From Linum tenue (lineage: Eukaryota > Streptophyta > Magnoliopsida > Malpighiales > Linaceae), in assembly GCA_946122785.1 (NCBI GenBank), contig CAMGYJ010000007.1:39209587-39273586 (forward strand): DNA of 64,000 nucleotides, given 5' to 3'. This document shows, one piece after another, positions 54,720 through 64,000 of the stretch. The position numbers and the translations under genes are program-made. Position 1 is the stretch's first letter; every line of letters starts with the position of its first letter. The notes under the pieces are model-generated. The model was not told the origin of the DNA, made no database searches, and was given only the letters and a program-made list of their open reading frames with translations.

Positions 54720-56182
54720 CCAACGATGAAGGTGAATTAGACAATCTCTTCTGGTCGGACTCCACATCTAGAGCAGATTACCATTTTTTTGGGGGTGTCT
54801 TGGCGTTCGATGCATGCTACAAGCGCAACAAGTACAATCGACCATTTGTTATGATGGTTGGTGTAAATCACCACCACCGTAACATCATATATGGTTTTGC
54901 CCAGTTGGATAACGAGACAATCCCCAACTATGTTTGGTTGTTGAATACTTTTCTGGAGTGTATGAACTCTAAGATGCCCACTTCAGTGATCACAGACGGA
55001 GACAAGTCTATGCGTGGTGCCATTGCTACTGTTCTGGTTGGAGTGCCTCACCGTCTTTGTATTTGGCATATTGAGACAAATGCGACAACGGCCGTTCATA
55101 ATAAGGAGTTCGTTAGCGCATTCACTTACTTGGCAAAAGCACGAATATCGATTGAGGAGTTTGAGAGGCGTTGGGAGCATTTGATTAGTCAGCATGGCTT
55201 GTCTTCAAATAAGTGGTTGCAGGATTTGTACGCTGACAAATTACTGTTGGCAGAGGCATACTTGAAGGATATTTATTTCGGTGGACTCCAATCAACCTCG
55301 CGATGTGAGTCATGTAACCATTGGATAAATGGGTATGTGGGAACTCAATACAGCTTGCATCGTTTTGTTCAGGGCATTGATGAAGCACTGTAGGGGATGC
55401 GTTTCATGGAGGTGCAGGATGATTATTCTTCTAGGCACACGAGGTTGGTCTGCAAGCATGCCCTGCGCACTTGGGAAATGCAAGCTGAAAGTATCTACAC
55501 TCATCGTACATTTGCTATCTTCAAGACTGAACTAGAGAATGAAGCTTCTTATGTATTAGCGGAGAGAAGAAATGAATCAGATGGGACAGAGACATTCATA
55601 CTGAAGAACTACATGAACCCAGATCGGATAAGGCGGTTAACATTTACTACGTCCACTCAAGATCTAAAATGCGAGTGTGCATTATTTGAATCTAAGGGGT
55701 TTCCATGCAGACACATGCTTACAGTAATAAAAAATATGGGATACACCGCACTACCCTCGTCTTGGTTCAAGCTTCGATGGACCCAAAATGCGAAGACACT
55801 AAATCGTCATCCTGGAGTTGGAGGTGATGTGGGAGAGAGAGTTGGTCGACTGATAAGACATGGAGGATTCGCTCTAAAGTGTAAGCGTTTATGTGACATC
55901 GCGTGTAGTAGTGAATCTGCTTTTAATCATGTCTCTAAGACGTTGGACGACCTTACTCAATGGGCAATTGAGTTCGCGAAGGAGAGAGAAGACAACACCA
56001 CACCGACAAACCCTCCAGCACCCCTTCGAAGTGTGAAAGATCCAAAAATTGGGAAGACCAAGGGGACATTCAAATCAGCACGAACTGCATTGGGCAAAAG
56101 TTTAAGAAAGTGTTCGAAATGTGGGAAATATGGTCATTTTCGCCCCAAGTGCCCGAAACAAAGTCCCAAAAAAGGATCTTAA
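54720..56182 (+). pseudogene. MURA/FAR1-type MULE transposase with one in-frame stop
   Basis: One frame from about 54720 to 56182 interrupted only by TAG at 55391-55393. The catalytic core has GVLAFDACYKRNKYNRPF (Asp), VITDGDKSMRGAI (Asp), HRLCIWHIETN and QSTSRCESCNHW (Glu), so the DDE triad is complete. After the stop comes MEVQDDYSSRHTR, then a SWIM zinc finger CECALFESKGFPCRHM, and a C-terminal CCHC knuckle CSKCGKYGHFRPKC. The N-terminal DNA-binding domain usual in FAR1-type proteins is not found between the TATA box and 54720; the frame enters at about LDNLFWSDSTSRADYHFFGG. Either it is on an undetected upstream exon or it was lost. The stop probably derives from CAG or TGG. Confidence 0.88.
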
Positions 56183-56444
56183 ATTTCTTCTATTGTTTTT
56201 TAGGAGTTTATTTATTTTTTAATAACTGTGATTGCATTGTATTTTCTTCGAATTATCTTAATAATTTATGAGTTAATTGATTGTGGGTTGAAATAAACAA
56301 TTTGTCAAAAACGGTCGACCTCATAACAATTCCGGTTGATCGGACCATACACGGTCGACCGAACAAGTTAGTGCGGTCGACCGCGTATTTAATTCGGCCC
56401 ACCAAACCGGTTGACCAGACCATCCACCCAAACCTCCCTCCATC

Positions 56445-56455
56445 CTCTATTTAAG
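56445..56455 (+). promoter_or_regulatory. TATA-like box of the third MULE gene
   Basis: CTCTATTTAAG with a CT-rich leader downstream (CTCTTTTCCTTTCTTC). An intron could remove most of array 4 before the ORF at 58352, which is preceded by a TTTGATCGCAG acceptor. Confidence 0.5.
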
Positions 56456-56699
56456 AAACCCTCTCCCACTCATTCTACACCACAATCAGAACCCTATCCC
56501 ACCACATCCACTCATTCTTCCTCTCTTTTCCTTTCTTCATCTTCTTTTCCCATTTCCAAAAACTCCATTTTCCAAAAACTCAAAGAAACCTTCATCCTCA
56601 TCACTTAGAAGAAGAACAAGGTATAGCTTTCAGTCCTCTTTTTCATTTGAGTTGATTCTTGTCTTCTTCCTTTTGTTTTCAAAAAATCTAAAGATGGAA

Positions 56700-57340
56700 A
56701 AGAGGGGTTTTTGCTTCTGTTCGTCAGAAGCGGTCGACCTGTTCATAATCGTGGTCGACCGCAACTGGCTTGTAATCTATTGTATTTCTGTTTAATGGAC
56801 TGAGGTCGACCTATGATGCTATTGAGGTCGACCTATGATGTTTTTCTACTATTTCTGGCCTTGTTATTTAGATCTATAGCTTGAAAAGAGGGATTTTCCC
56901 TTATGTACGCCAGATGCGGTCGACCTTCTCATATTCGTGGTCGACCGCATCTGGCTTTCAATCGATTTTATTTCTGTTTTATAGACTGAGGTCGACCTAT
57001 GATCCTATTGAGGTCGACCTGTGATGTCTTTCTACGATATTATTTACATTTATAGCTTGAAAAGAAGGATTTTGTCCTTCTTTTTGCCATATGAGGTCGA
57101 CCTTTTCATATTCGTGGTCGACCGCATCTGGCTTTCAATCGATTTTATTTCTGTTTTATAGACTGAGGTCGACCTATGATGCTATTGAGGTCGACCTGTG
57201 ATGTCTTTCTACGATATTATTTACATCTATAGCTTGAAAAGAAGGATTTTGTCCTTCTTGTTGCCAGATGAGGTCGACCTTTTCATATACATGGTCGACC
57301 GCATCTGGCTTTCAATCGATTTTATTTCTGTTTTATTTGT
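56700..57340. repeat. Tandem repeats, unit about 176 bp
   Basis: TAGCTTGAAAAGA(A/G)GGA recurs with the AGC at 56878, 57054 and 57231 (periods 176 and 177), with a more diverged unit before. Each unit holds two GGTCGACC pairs. Confidence 0.88.
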
Positions 57341-58080
57341 GCGAAACTAACACTGGTCGACCTCTTCTAGTTATGAGGTCGACCGGATCTGTTTTGCACT
57401 CAATTGCTACGAGTATTTGGGCCATTTTATACTCGTTTCAATTTAGCCGAGGTCGACCTATGATGGTTCTGAGGTCGACCTATGAAGGCAAAAGTTCGAG
57501 TTATTTGTGCCATTGTCTTTGAATTTGTGCGAAACTAACACTGGTCGACCTCTTCTAATTATGAGATCGACCGGATCTGTTTTGCACTCAATTGGTAGGA
57601 TCATTTGGGCCATTTTATACTCGTTTCAATTTAGCCGAGGTCGACCTGTGATGGTTCTGAGGTCGACCTATGAAGGCAAAAGTTCGAGTTATTTGTGCCA
57701 TTGTCTTTGAATTTGTGCGAAACTAACACTGGTCGACCTCTTCTAATTATGAGGTCGACCGGATCTGTTTTGCACTCAATTGGTAGGATCATTTGGGCCA
57801 TTTTATACTCGTTTCAATTTAGCCGAGGTCGACCTGTGATGGTTCTGAGGTCGACCTATGAAGGCAAAAGTTCGAGTTATTTGTGCCATTGTCTTTGAAT
57901 TTGTGCGAAACTAACACTGGTCGACCTCTTCTAATTATGAGGTCGACCTGATCTGTTTTGCACTCAATTGGTAGGATCATTTGCGCCATTTCAGACTCGT
58001 TTCAATTTAGCCGAGGTCGACCTATGATGGTTCTGAGGTCGACCTATGAAGGCAAAAGTTCGAGTTATTTGTGCTAAACT
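57341..58080. repeat. Tandem repeats, unit 188 bp, four copies
   Basis: GCGAAACTAACACTGGTCGA starts at 57341, 57529, 57717 and 57905, a constant 188-bp period. Copies are nearly identical; each holds two GGTCGACC pairs at 22-bp spacing. Identical 67-codon frames in them are a consequence of the repeat. Confidence 0.93.
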
Positions 58081-58351
58081 TGTTGAGGTCGACCTGTGAT
58101 GATATTGAGGTCGACCTCGGGCCATTTAAATCAACTTATTCTCGTTTTAAATTAGTTGAGGTCGACCTATGCTTCTTCTGAGGTCGACCTATTCTCGTTT
58201 TAAACTAACTGAGGTTGACCTATGATTCTTCTGAGGTCGACCCATTGTCGTTTTAAATTAATTGAGGTCGACCGCTTTATGGAGTGGTCGACCGCGTATT
58301 GTTCATTTCGAAAATTTGACTAACGTGTATTCTTGCTAGTTTGATCGCAGG

Positions 58352-59599
58352 ATGTTTGGGGGCAGAAAGAAAAGAAAGGCACAAAAAGCTGCTGCCTCAA
58401 GTTCGGAATGGGAAGAGTTCAATTCGAATCTGTTCCAGACAAAGGAGCAAAGTGAGAACTACGAAGAGAAGAGCATGCACAACCGCCGGGTGGCTCCGGG
58501 AAGGCCATTGACGACGGATGCGTATTCTCATTTCGAGAATTACGGGTTTCTGGGACCCTTCATCGAGCAGGAGTGGCTGAAGGTGATATCACTCAATGTA
58601 CCATACTACCCAAAAATGGTACAATACTTCTACAACAACATCGTCTACGAGCGCAATGCAAATGGATCCATTCACGCATTCAAATCCTATGTGAATGGGG
58701 TGGCGATGCGCATCAGCAAGAATGTGTTGGCGCAAGTACTGGAGGCTCCAAATGAGGGGAGGAGAATCAATTCTTACGGTGCTTGGAATGAAACGCATTT
58801 CACGAGAGCCAAGCAAATCCAGACGGTGTGTGGTCTTGATGAAGAGGAAGATGCTCAGGGGCGCAATAGGCCATCGAGTAACCACCTGACAGTTCAAGTC
58901 AGAGTTCTTCACCACATGCTTTCCTGCAACATTCTGCCAAAGGGTAGACATCGGGAGACAGTCTCCTACTTCGACATGGAGCTCCTCACCAACCTACTGT
59001 TAAACGAGAAGGTGAACTTGCCATACTTGATCTTTAACCACATGCTTACTGCTGCAGAGAGTTCAAACAGGAATCTTCCCTATGGGATGATCCTCACTGT
59101 GATATTTGAGCATTTTAATGTCAATTTAAGTGAAGAGGTGGGGTTAACGATCTCAAGGCAGGAGTTCTATACTGTTTCATCTCTGAAACAGATTGGCTTT
59201 GAGCTGCGTAATAGTGAGTATGTCAGAGCAAACATTGCTCATGGTGGTGATGATGATGATGAGGATGATGATGGTGATGAAGGAGCTCGAGACGAGCCAA
59301 TGGCGGAGGCACAGACTTCAACTCCACCGGTCACCTTACAGCGTGTGTGGGAGCGCATGGATGGCATGTACGAGTACATGGGCCAGATGTCCACCCAGAT
59401 GACTAGCATGTACGACTACATGGGGCAAATGACCGCCTAGATGAGCACAATGCAGGTGACCGTGAATGAGATGCGAGATGAGTGGCGATCTTTCAGCGGA
59501 AGATACATGCATCCCACCACATCCGACCACCATCATGCTACCACCACCAATGAAGAAAATGAAGAAAATGTGGATGAGGGAGAGGGGAGAGATGAGTAG
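58352..59599 (+). pseudogene. Putative plant transposon protein (Transposase_32-like) with one stop
   Basis: The frame starts MFGGRKKRKAQKAAASSSEW right after an intron-like acceptor. The core KMVQYFYNNIVYERNANGS, then SYVNGVAMRISKNVLAQVLE and LTVQVRVLHHMLSCNILPKG, is typical of the 'putative plant transposon protein' domain found in many plant elements. An acidic run (GGDDDDEDDDGDEGARDE) and methionine-rich repeats (YEYMGQMSTQM, YDYMGQMTA) follow. TAG at 59438-59440 sits where the repeat predicts CAG; the frame then continues to a natural TAG at 59597-59599. Function unknown. Confidence 0.82.
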
Positions 59600-59867
59600 G
59601 AGAGAGGAGATTTTATATTGTGTGTTTTAGTTTTCAAAACGATTGTTGATTGTTATTCTGTTGTTTTTTTAGTTTTATTTTTATGTGTGAACAATTATGA
59701 TTCCTGTTTTATTTTTAGTTGTTATGCTATGAATTGATGAGTCTTTGTTATAATTATTAATGACTAATTATGATGGTTTGAAACATAATTTATACGATTA
59801 AATTAACCACACAAATCGACATACATAAGCAAAAAAGACACGGGGCATAGGTTGACTTTCTTGTATT
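59600..59867. other. 3' flank of the third MULE gene
   Basis: AT-rich, no ORF, no palindromes. Confidence 0.5.
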
Positions 59868-60224
59868 CGGTCGACCTCGTATCGGATTAGGTCGACTGAG
59901 AAACCAACACTTGATCTTCATTTTACGGCAAATGATTCGACACTTTGATAGAACACTTATCTTCTATCTGGTCGACCTCTTTCCTTATCCGGTCGACCAT
60001 TTTGTTAATGACTGCCATCAAGTGGTCGACCTATATATTAGGTGGTCGACCATGTTGTTTCAGACGCCAACGAAACGGCCGACCGAGGTTTTATTCTGGT
60101 CGACCAAAAATACCAACTTAAACTAAGTGCGGTCGACCAGGTGTTCGTGGCGGTCGACCGCAACGCTTTCTCGTGCTGCCCAAATTAGTCAATTCGGTCG
60201 ACCGCCTTGAGGAATAGGTCGACC
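59868..60224. repeat. GGTCGACC array 5 (right subterminal)
   Basis: Ten copies, with pairs 59970/59991, 60024/60044, 60131/60152 and 60196/60217 at 20-21 bp, plus the variants GGTCGACT (59889) and GGCCGACC (60077). The last copy is the inner end of the terminal repeat. Confidence 0.92.
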
Positions 60225-60270
60225 GAAAAGTGCATGTCACCGTGACATGCATGTCATAGTAGGCATACCC
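60217..60270 (-). repeat. Right terminal inverted repeat of the 9.4-kb MULE
   Basis: Its reverse complement starts GGGTATGCCTACTATGACAT and ends GGTCGACC, matching the left end with a few mismatches and equal length. Confidence 0.9.
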
Positions 60271-60279
60271 TAAATTTTA

Positions 60280-61014
60280 TATACGGGTTTTATACATGTT
60301 TAGTACGGGAGCCATCAAATGAATGGGAAAAAATGAAACAGTTTGATAATAATACTAATACGGAAGTTTTAATGGATAGAATATGTACGGATACTTATAC
60401 CTGTATTAAACGGAATATTTAGTATTTACTAACTATGCTTCCTCCTTATTTTTATTTTTTGTTCCTCAATGTCGCTCTCAAGAAGCCCACGTCGGCGATC
60501 ATACGCTTCTTCCACGAGCCACTTTTTGTATTCGTTGTCTCCAGTCTTCAGCCGGCGGTTCGAAGATGTTGTATTTCTCTTTGTCGCATCGAGTTTTCCA
60601 CTCACAATTCAGTCTGCGGTCTAGCGAGGGTTTATTTCTCGTTATTGCACTGACAAGGGTTTCGTCTTCTCCCTCTCTTTTCATGGCGGTCTTCCTCTCC
60701 CACATCCGACGGCGCACTTGCGAGATTTTCTTCATATCCTTCTTGTTTCTCTGTCGTCGTAATGTTCTTTCTCGAAATTTAGCTCCTTCTAGGCTGAGCA
60801 AAGTGGATGGAGTTCGTCAACCGAGTCTTTCTCTCCGACTTGCTGGCTATGATGAGTGGATTCATTAGATTGGGCTTCGGGTTAGTAGGTGTTGGTTTCC
60901 TTTTGGGTTTGGGTCTTCGTAGCCAGCACGGTAAGGGTCGTCGAGTAGTAATGGGCTTTTGGGTAGCATTAGGGTTGCATATTAGGTTTTCTATTCTATA
61001 AATATGTAAGTTCG
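60280..61014. other. Unassigned spacer with gene-like composition
   Basis: Frames occur on both strands (for example plus 60566-60868, minus 60499-60801), but none is recognisable as a protein. Possibly a decayed gene fragment. Confidence 0.35.
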
Positions 61015-61642
61015 GCGGTAGTCCGGTTTATCGAACACTAAATGAGATTTGCCTTTTTCATGTTCGGCTTGTTTATAAACGAGCCGAGCTCGAGCCCGAC
61101 TCGTTTATTAACGAGCCGAGTCGAACACGAGCCAGCTCATTTATTAAATCTTAACACATCGTTAAGCTCGAAAGTTCGGCTCGAGCTCAACTCTATGATA
61201 ATTTATAATATAAATATCCTAATATTTATATGTCATATGTGATACAAGTGATTACCTAATGTTATGTCATATATGAGATATATTTGCTTACATATACTCA
61301 ATGTATTAAACACCATGAGGTGATAGATACAATTTAATAATTATATGCATCATTAACAAACCAACTCACAAAATATAGATTATCCTTTCAAAAAAAAAAC
61401 TCACAAAATATAGATTGATTTTCTCATAAACTGTAGTCGAGTTAGCTCTCTAGTCACAAAGTTTGGACATCTCATAAGCTCAAAACGAAACAGTTCATGA
61501 GTTGTATTAAACGAGCCACCTAATCGAGCTAGTTCACGAGCTTTACGAGCCGAACAAGGTAGAACTTTTTTTTAATCGAACGAGCTTTTATCGAGTTCGA
61601 GACCGAGCCGCTCACGAATAGCTCGACTCATTAACAGTCCTA
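61015..61642. mobile_element. Decayed hAT-like MITE rich in GAGCCGAG motifs
   Basis: Words GAGCCGAGCTCGAGCC and CGAACGAGC recur on both strands. The right end read inward begins TAGGACTGTTAATGAGTCGA, a common plant hAT-MITE start. The left end is unclear. Confidence 0.55.
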
Positions 61643-61865
61643 GGTGTAGGTCATACATGTCTTTCGGGAAGGTAATTTTGTAGCCGAATAAATGACATCT
61701 TTGGGTCATTCTTTGTTAATTTGTTCGATAACATAGCAGTATGCTAAGTTATTGTCTGTGCTTTGATATCATTGGGGTTCAAACTTCTCGATTGATTTTT
61801 TTTCTTATATATAAAAGGTAGGTACTCTTTCTTACCAAAGTTACTATTTCATTTTTGTTGTCTTT
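61643..61865. other. Spacer
   Basis: No feature seen. Confidence 0.4.
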
Positions 61866-62373
61866 TAGTGGAGCGCATACGGTTTGGTAAAACTGAACCA
61901 AAACCGAATAACATTAATTCGGTTCGGAATTCAGAAGGGAAAAGGGTATATTTCGGAAACCAAGTTCCTTTCGACCGAACCAAATTTATGAATTTCGAAC
62001 TGATTTCCGAAGTACTATAATTGCAAGCTCCAATTGGTGGAATTTTATGTTTGTATTTATTATGAGACTTAAATATTTGAATCATGTTAGTGTTTTATAA
62101 CTTATGTGTTGAAATGTTTGCCGGACGGAGATTGGCCCTCGAGTGCAAAGGCGATTTTATCATTGATGATGCATTTAATTGCATATTTATTATTTACATT
62201 AGGGGGTGAAAAATAATTTAAAAGAGAGAAAATACAAGCTAACCTCACAAGTTCGGTTTTTCATACAAAATCGAACCAAATTATAATTCGGTTTGAGGTT
62301 TGATGAAATTCGGAAACCCGGTATGCATTATTTCGGTTCGGTTCAAACAAAACCGACCGAATGCCCACCCCTA
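61866..62373. mobile_element. hAT-like MITE rich in TTCGGTT motifs
   Basis: The right end read inward begins TAGGGGTGGGCATTCGGTCG; the left end TAGTGGAGCGCATACGGTTT is a diverged match. Words TTCGGTTCGG and GAACCAAA recur in the first and last hundred bases. No exact 8-bp duplication was found. Confidence 0.65.
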
Positions 62374-62828
62374 ATCTTACCCCATCTCTCACACACACTC
62401 GAATATATTAAAAGAAAAGGTCTTTATTATTTGGTCAAAGATATTGCAGGTATAACCGAATCGAACTGGAAATAAAACCGAGTAAAATCATTTCCTTAAA
62501 AATGAACTGTTAAGATATTTAAACGGTTCAATTTGATTTCAAGAAAATAAAACGCGGGGCTTAAGCGGTTCAATTTTATTTAAAGAAAATGAAACTCGAG
62601 GTTTAATTGAATATTGAGTGTTTGGTTATTGGCTGTGATTTTATTTTTATCAGTTTTTCAATTTTGACTAAACAAAAAATGATAAGCACAAAAAAGTTTG
62701 GGATCGAAAGTTTTTTGGTTGAATGGCTTGTCGCACACGGGAAGGTTGATAAGATTCAGGGATCACGATGTTTAAAAGAACGGTTCTCCATACAGTGATC
62801 TCTCTTCGTGATTTTGGTGTTCGGTGGT
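62374..62828. other. AT-rich spacer
   Basis: No feature seen apart from AACGGTTCAATTT-like words that may be repeat decay. Confidence 0.35.
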
Positions 62829-63639
62829 TAGGGGTGTTCAAACGGATTGGTTATCGTGGTAACCATATTAACCGGTAGCATTCGGTTAATTTTGTTTGGT
62901 TAATTTGGATAATTGGTTTGATTTGGTTAAACAATTTAGCTTATTTGGTTTAGGTGGTTTGGTTTAGTTTCAACACTGCTAACCAATTAATAATACACGT
63001 AATATACAAAATTATTTATACTACTTCCATGCAACCAACCAAACCAAATTTTGGTGATTCCCTATTTTATTTCCATGTCCACAACAAACCAAAGCATTAT
63101 GGGTCAAAAATTAAATGGGTCTGCTTATTTACTAAACCAAAACATTTTAGACAGCTACTAGACTTTAGGATTACGTACAGTACCATGACAGCCACCTCAA
63201 AATATGTATAGTTTAAGTGTTTTGTAAGAGAGCTTTAACTTACTGATGAGTGGTATTTGTATGTATTTAATATAAATGTTAAGGGTTTGTTGTAAGCTAA
63301 CTATATAAGGTGCATAGATGATGAATGATGTATTAACTCGAATGATAATGATAATCATGGATGGTTAGTCTTATTATTATTGCTTATATATAATGATAGT
63401 TTATGATAGTAATAACATATGATTATGTTTTATTCATTAATAGGATAATTTTTTCATGTAATGATATGTTATTTGGTTAATCCGATTAACCGATTAACCA
63501 AACCAATTTAACTTTGATTTGGTTAATTTGGTTTTCGTGTTAATTTGGACAATTTGGTTAAGATATTTTATTCCATGGTTAATAAAATGTAGGCGTAATT
63601 GGTTTGGTTATTACCACGGTAACCATTTGAACCCCCCTA
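62829..63639. mobile_element. hAT-type MITE with 8-bp target duplication (one mismatch)
   Basis: The left end TAGGGGTGTTCAAACGG is matched by the reverse complement of the right end TAGGGGGGTTCAAATGG, both followed by GTGGTAA words. The flanks TCGGTGGT (62821-62828) and TCGATGGT (63640-63647) agree at 7 of 8 positions. GGTTAATTTGG words dominate both ends of the 811-bp element. Confidence 0.85.
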
Positions 63640-63690
63640 TCGATGGTATGAAGGTTCTAGTCAGCGTTGCACTGCTTTCCTGTAATGTTA

Positions 63691-63923
63691 AGGTCTATTT
63701 ACTTTCATTTATGTTTCCTATTTTCGAAAAAACAGATGTTGAAAACAGGTGAAAACAACATTTTGTCGTTTCCGAAAACAGCAGGAAGTTGCCACTTTCT
63801 GTTTTCATAGTTGGAAACGGATAGAAAACAGAATGAAAAGTAAACAAGTTTTCTCATTTCAGTTGCCAAAATTATCACATGAAAACAGAAAACAGGAAAC
63901 GGAAATGAAAGTGAACAGGACCT
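63691..63923. mobile_element. MITE with AGGTC ends and TA flanks
   Basis: The left end AGGTCTATTTACTTTCATTT is matched by the reverse complement of the right end AGGTCCTGTTCACTTTCATT; TA lies outside both. The 233-bp interior repeats GAAAACAG/CTGTTTTC. Confidence 0.75.
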
Positions 63924-64000
63924 TAGTGTTGCTGTTTTGATGGAGGGATGTTGCCGCCTGCCGGTCATGTTTCTCTGCTTGTTAATACTTAAATTAAAGG

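Larger units (their letters stand above)
56313..58293. repeat. GGTCGACC array 4, longest
   Basis: Almost 40 copies, mostly in pairs 20-22 bp apart, between the transposase and the third gene. A TATA-like TATTTAAG lies near 56448 within it. Two sets of longer tandem units (176 bp and 188 bp) are built around the pairs. Variants such as GGTTGACC and GATCGACC occur. Confidence 0.92.
50822..60270 (+). mobile_element. 9.4-kb MULE with ULP-like gene and paired GGTCGACC arrays
   Basis: Terminal inverted repeats of 54 bp (50822-50875 and 60217-60270) share GACATGCATGTCAC and CACGGTGACATG-type blocks and end exactly with the palindrome GGTCGACC. The flanks TAAACTTTA (50813-50821) and TAAATTTTA (60271-60279) are a 9-bp duplication with one mismatch. 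Three plus-strand transcription units lie inside: a ULP1-like protease, a MURA/FAR1-type transposase and a putative plant transposon protein. MULEs carrying ULP1-like genes are known (Kaonashi group). About 80 exact GGTCGACC copies fill the non-coding parts. Nonsense codons in all three genes indicate it is now non-autonomous, but it is well preserved. Confidence 0.9.

Noticed and set aside
57268..57898. Three near-identical 67-84 codon plus-strand frames as a small gene family
   Set aside because: They are the 188-bp tandem repeat read in one frame; no domain, and they include the palindromes.
56700..58300. CRISPR-like array of short repeats with variable spacers
   Set aside because: The repeat is only 8 bp and palindromic, spacing is in pairs rather than uniform, the host is a plant, and no cas-like gene is present.
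50868..60224. GTCGAC is the SalI site, so the motif might be cloning linkers or concatemerised fragments
   Set aside because: The full 8-mer is constant, flanks are varied and AT-rich, it lies inside the terminal repeats of an element with a target duplication, and it respects gene structure.

Overview
The window is nuclear DNA of a flowering plant, most likely a eudicot. It carries two ordinary plant genes with eudicot-type structure (a leucine-rich-repeat extensin, and an 8-exon short-chain dehydrogenase resembling FOREVER YOUNG). Almost everything else is plant transposable elements: Ty3/gypsy elements, Mutator-like elements (MULEs), hAT-like MITEs and a block of plastid DNA. The species cannot be named from the sequence.

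Layout. 0-4.9 kb: a hAT-type MITE with 8-bp target duplication, a solo LTR, a hairpin repeat and a tandem duplication. 4.9-12.2 kb: a decayed MULE split by a mosaic plastid insert (16S rRNA, rps14, ndhJ and atpA pieces), a second solo LTR with target duplication, and a MITE. 12.86-26.4 kb: three stacked gypsy elements. Element A (12859-20377, minus strand) has a gag-protease ORF but no reverse transcriptase. Next to it is the remnant of a related element (A2), whose LTR is split by element B (21192-25670, perfect 5-bp duplication), another gag-only element. 26.4-34.5 kb: the 3' part of a Tat-like gypsy element (C) with broken pol, a second RNase H, an antisense gene with its own TATA box, and one LTR. 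34.9-35.9 kb: a 246-bp tandem repeat. 36.4-43.1 kb: the two host genes in convergent orientation. 43.5-47.7 kb: two nested Pack-MULEs carrying pieces of three host genes (mTERF, a DUF604/fringe-like gene, ribosomal protein L12). 49-50 kb: a MULE transposase relic. 50.8-60.3 kb: a nearly complete 9.4-kb MULE. 60.3-64 kb: MITE-rich spacer.

The most striking object is the 9.4-kb MULE (50822-60270). It has 54-bp terminal inverted repeats, a 9-bp target duplication with one mismatch, and three transcription units: a spliced ULP1-like cysteine protease, a FAR1/MURA-type transposase and a putative plant transposon protein. All its non-coding space is studded with the perfect palindrome GGTCGACC, about 80 copies by eye against 0.14 expected. 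The copies mostly come in pairs 20-22 bp apart (two helical turns), cluster around each of the three TATA boxes, and form the inner end of both terminal repeats. I saw no exact copy inside the ULP exons, the transposase ORF or the third ORF. This looks like an organised protein-binding array and is the best candidate for an undescribed feature.

Apart from the two host genes, most coding units carry visible damage (stops, frameshifts, deletions); the gag-protease ORFs of A and B are open.
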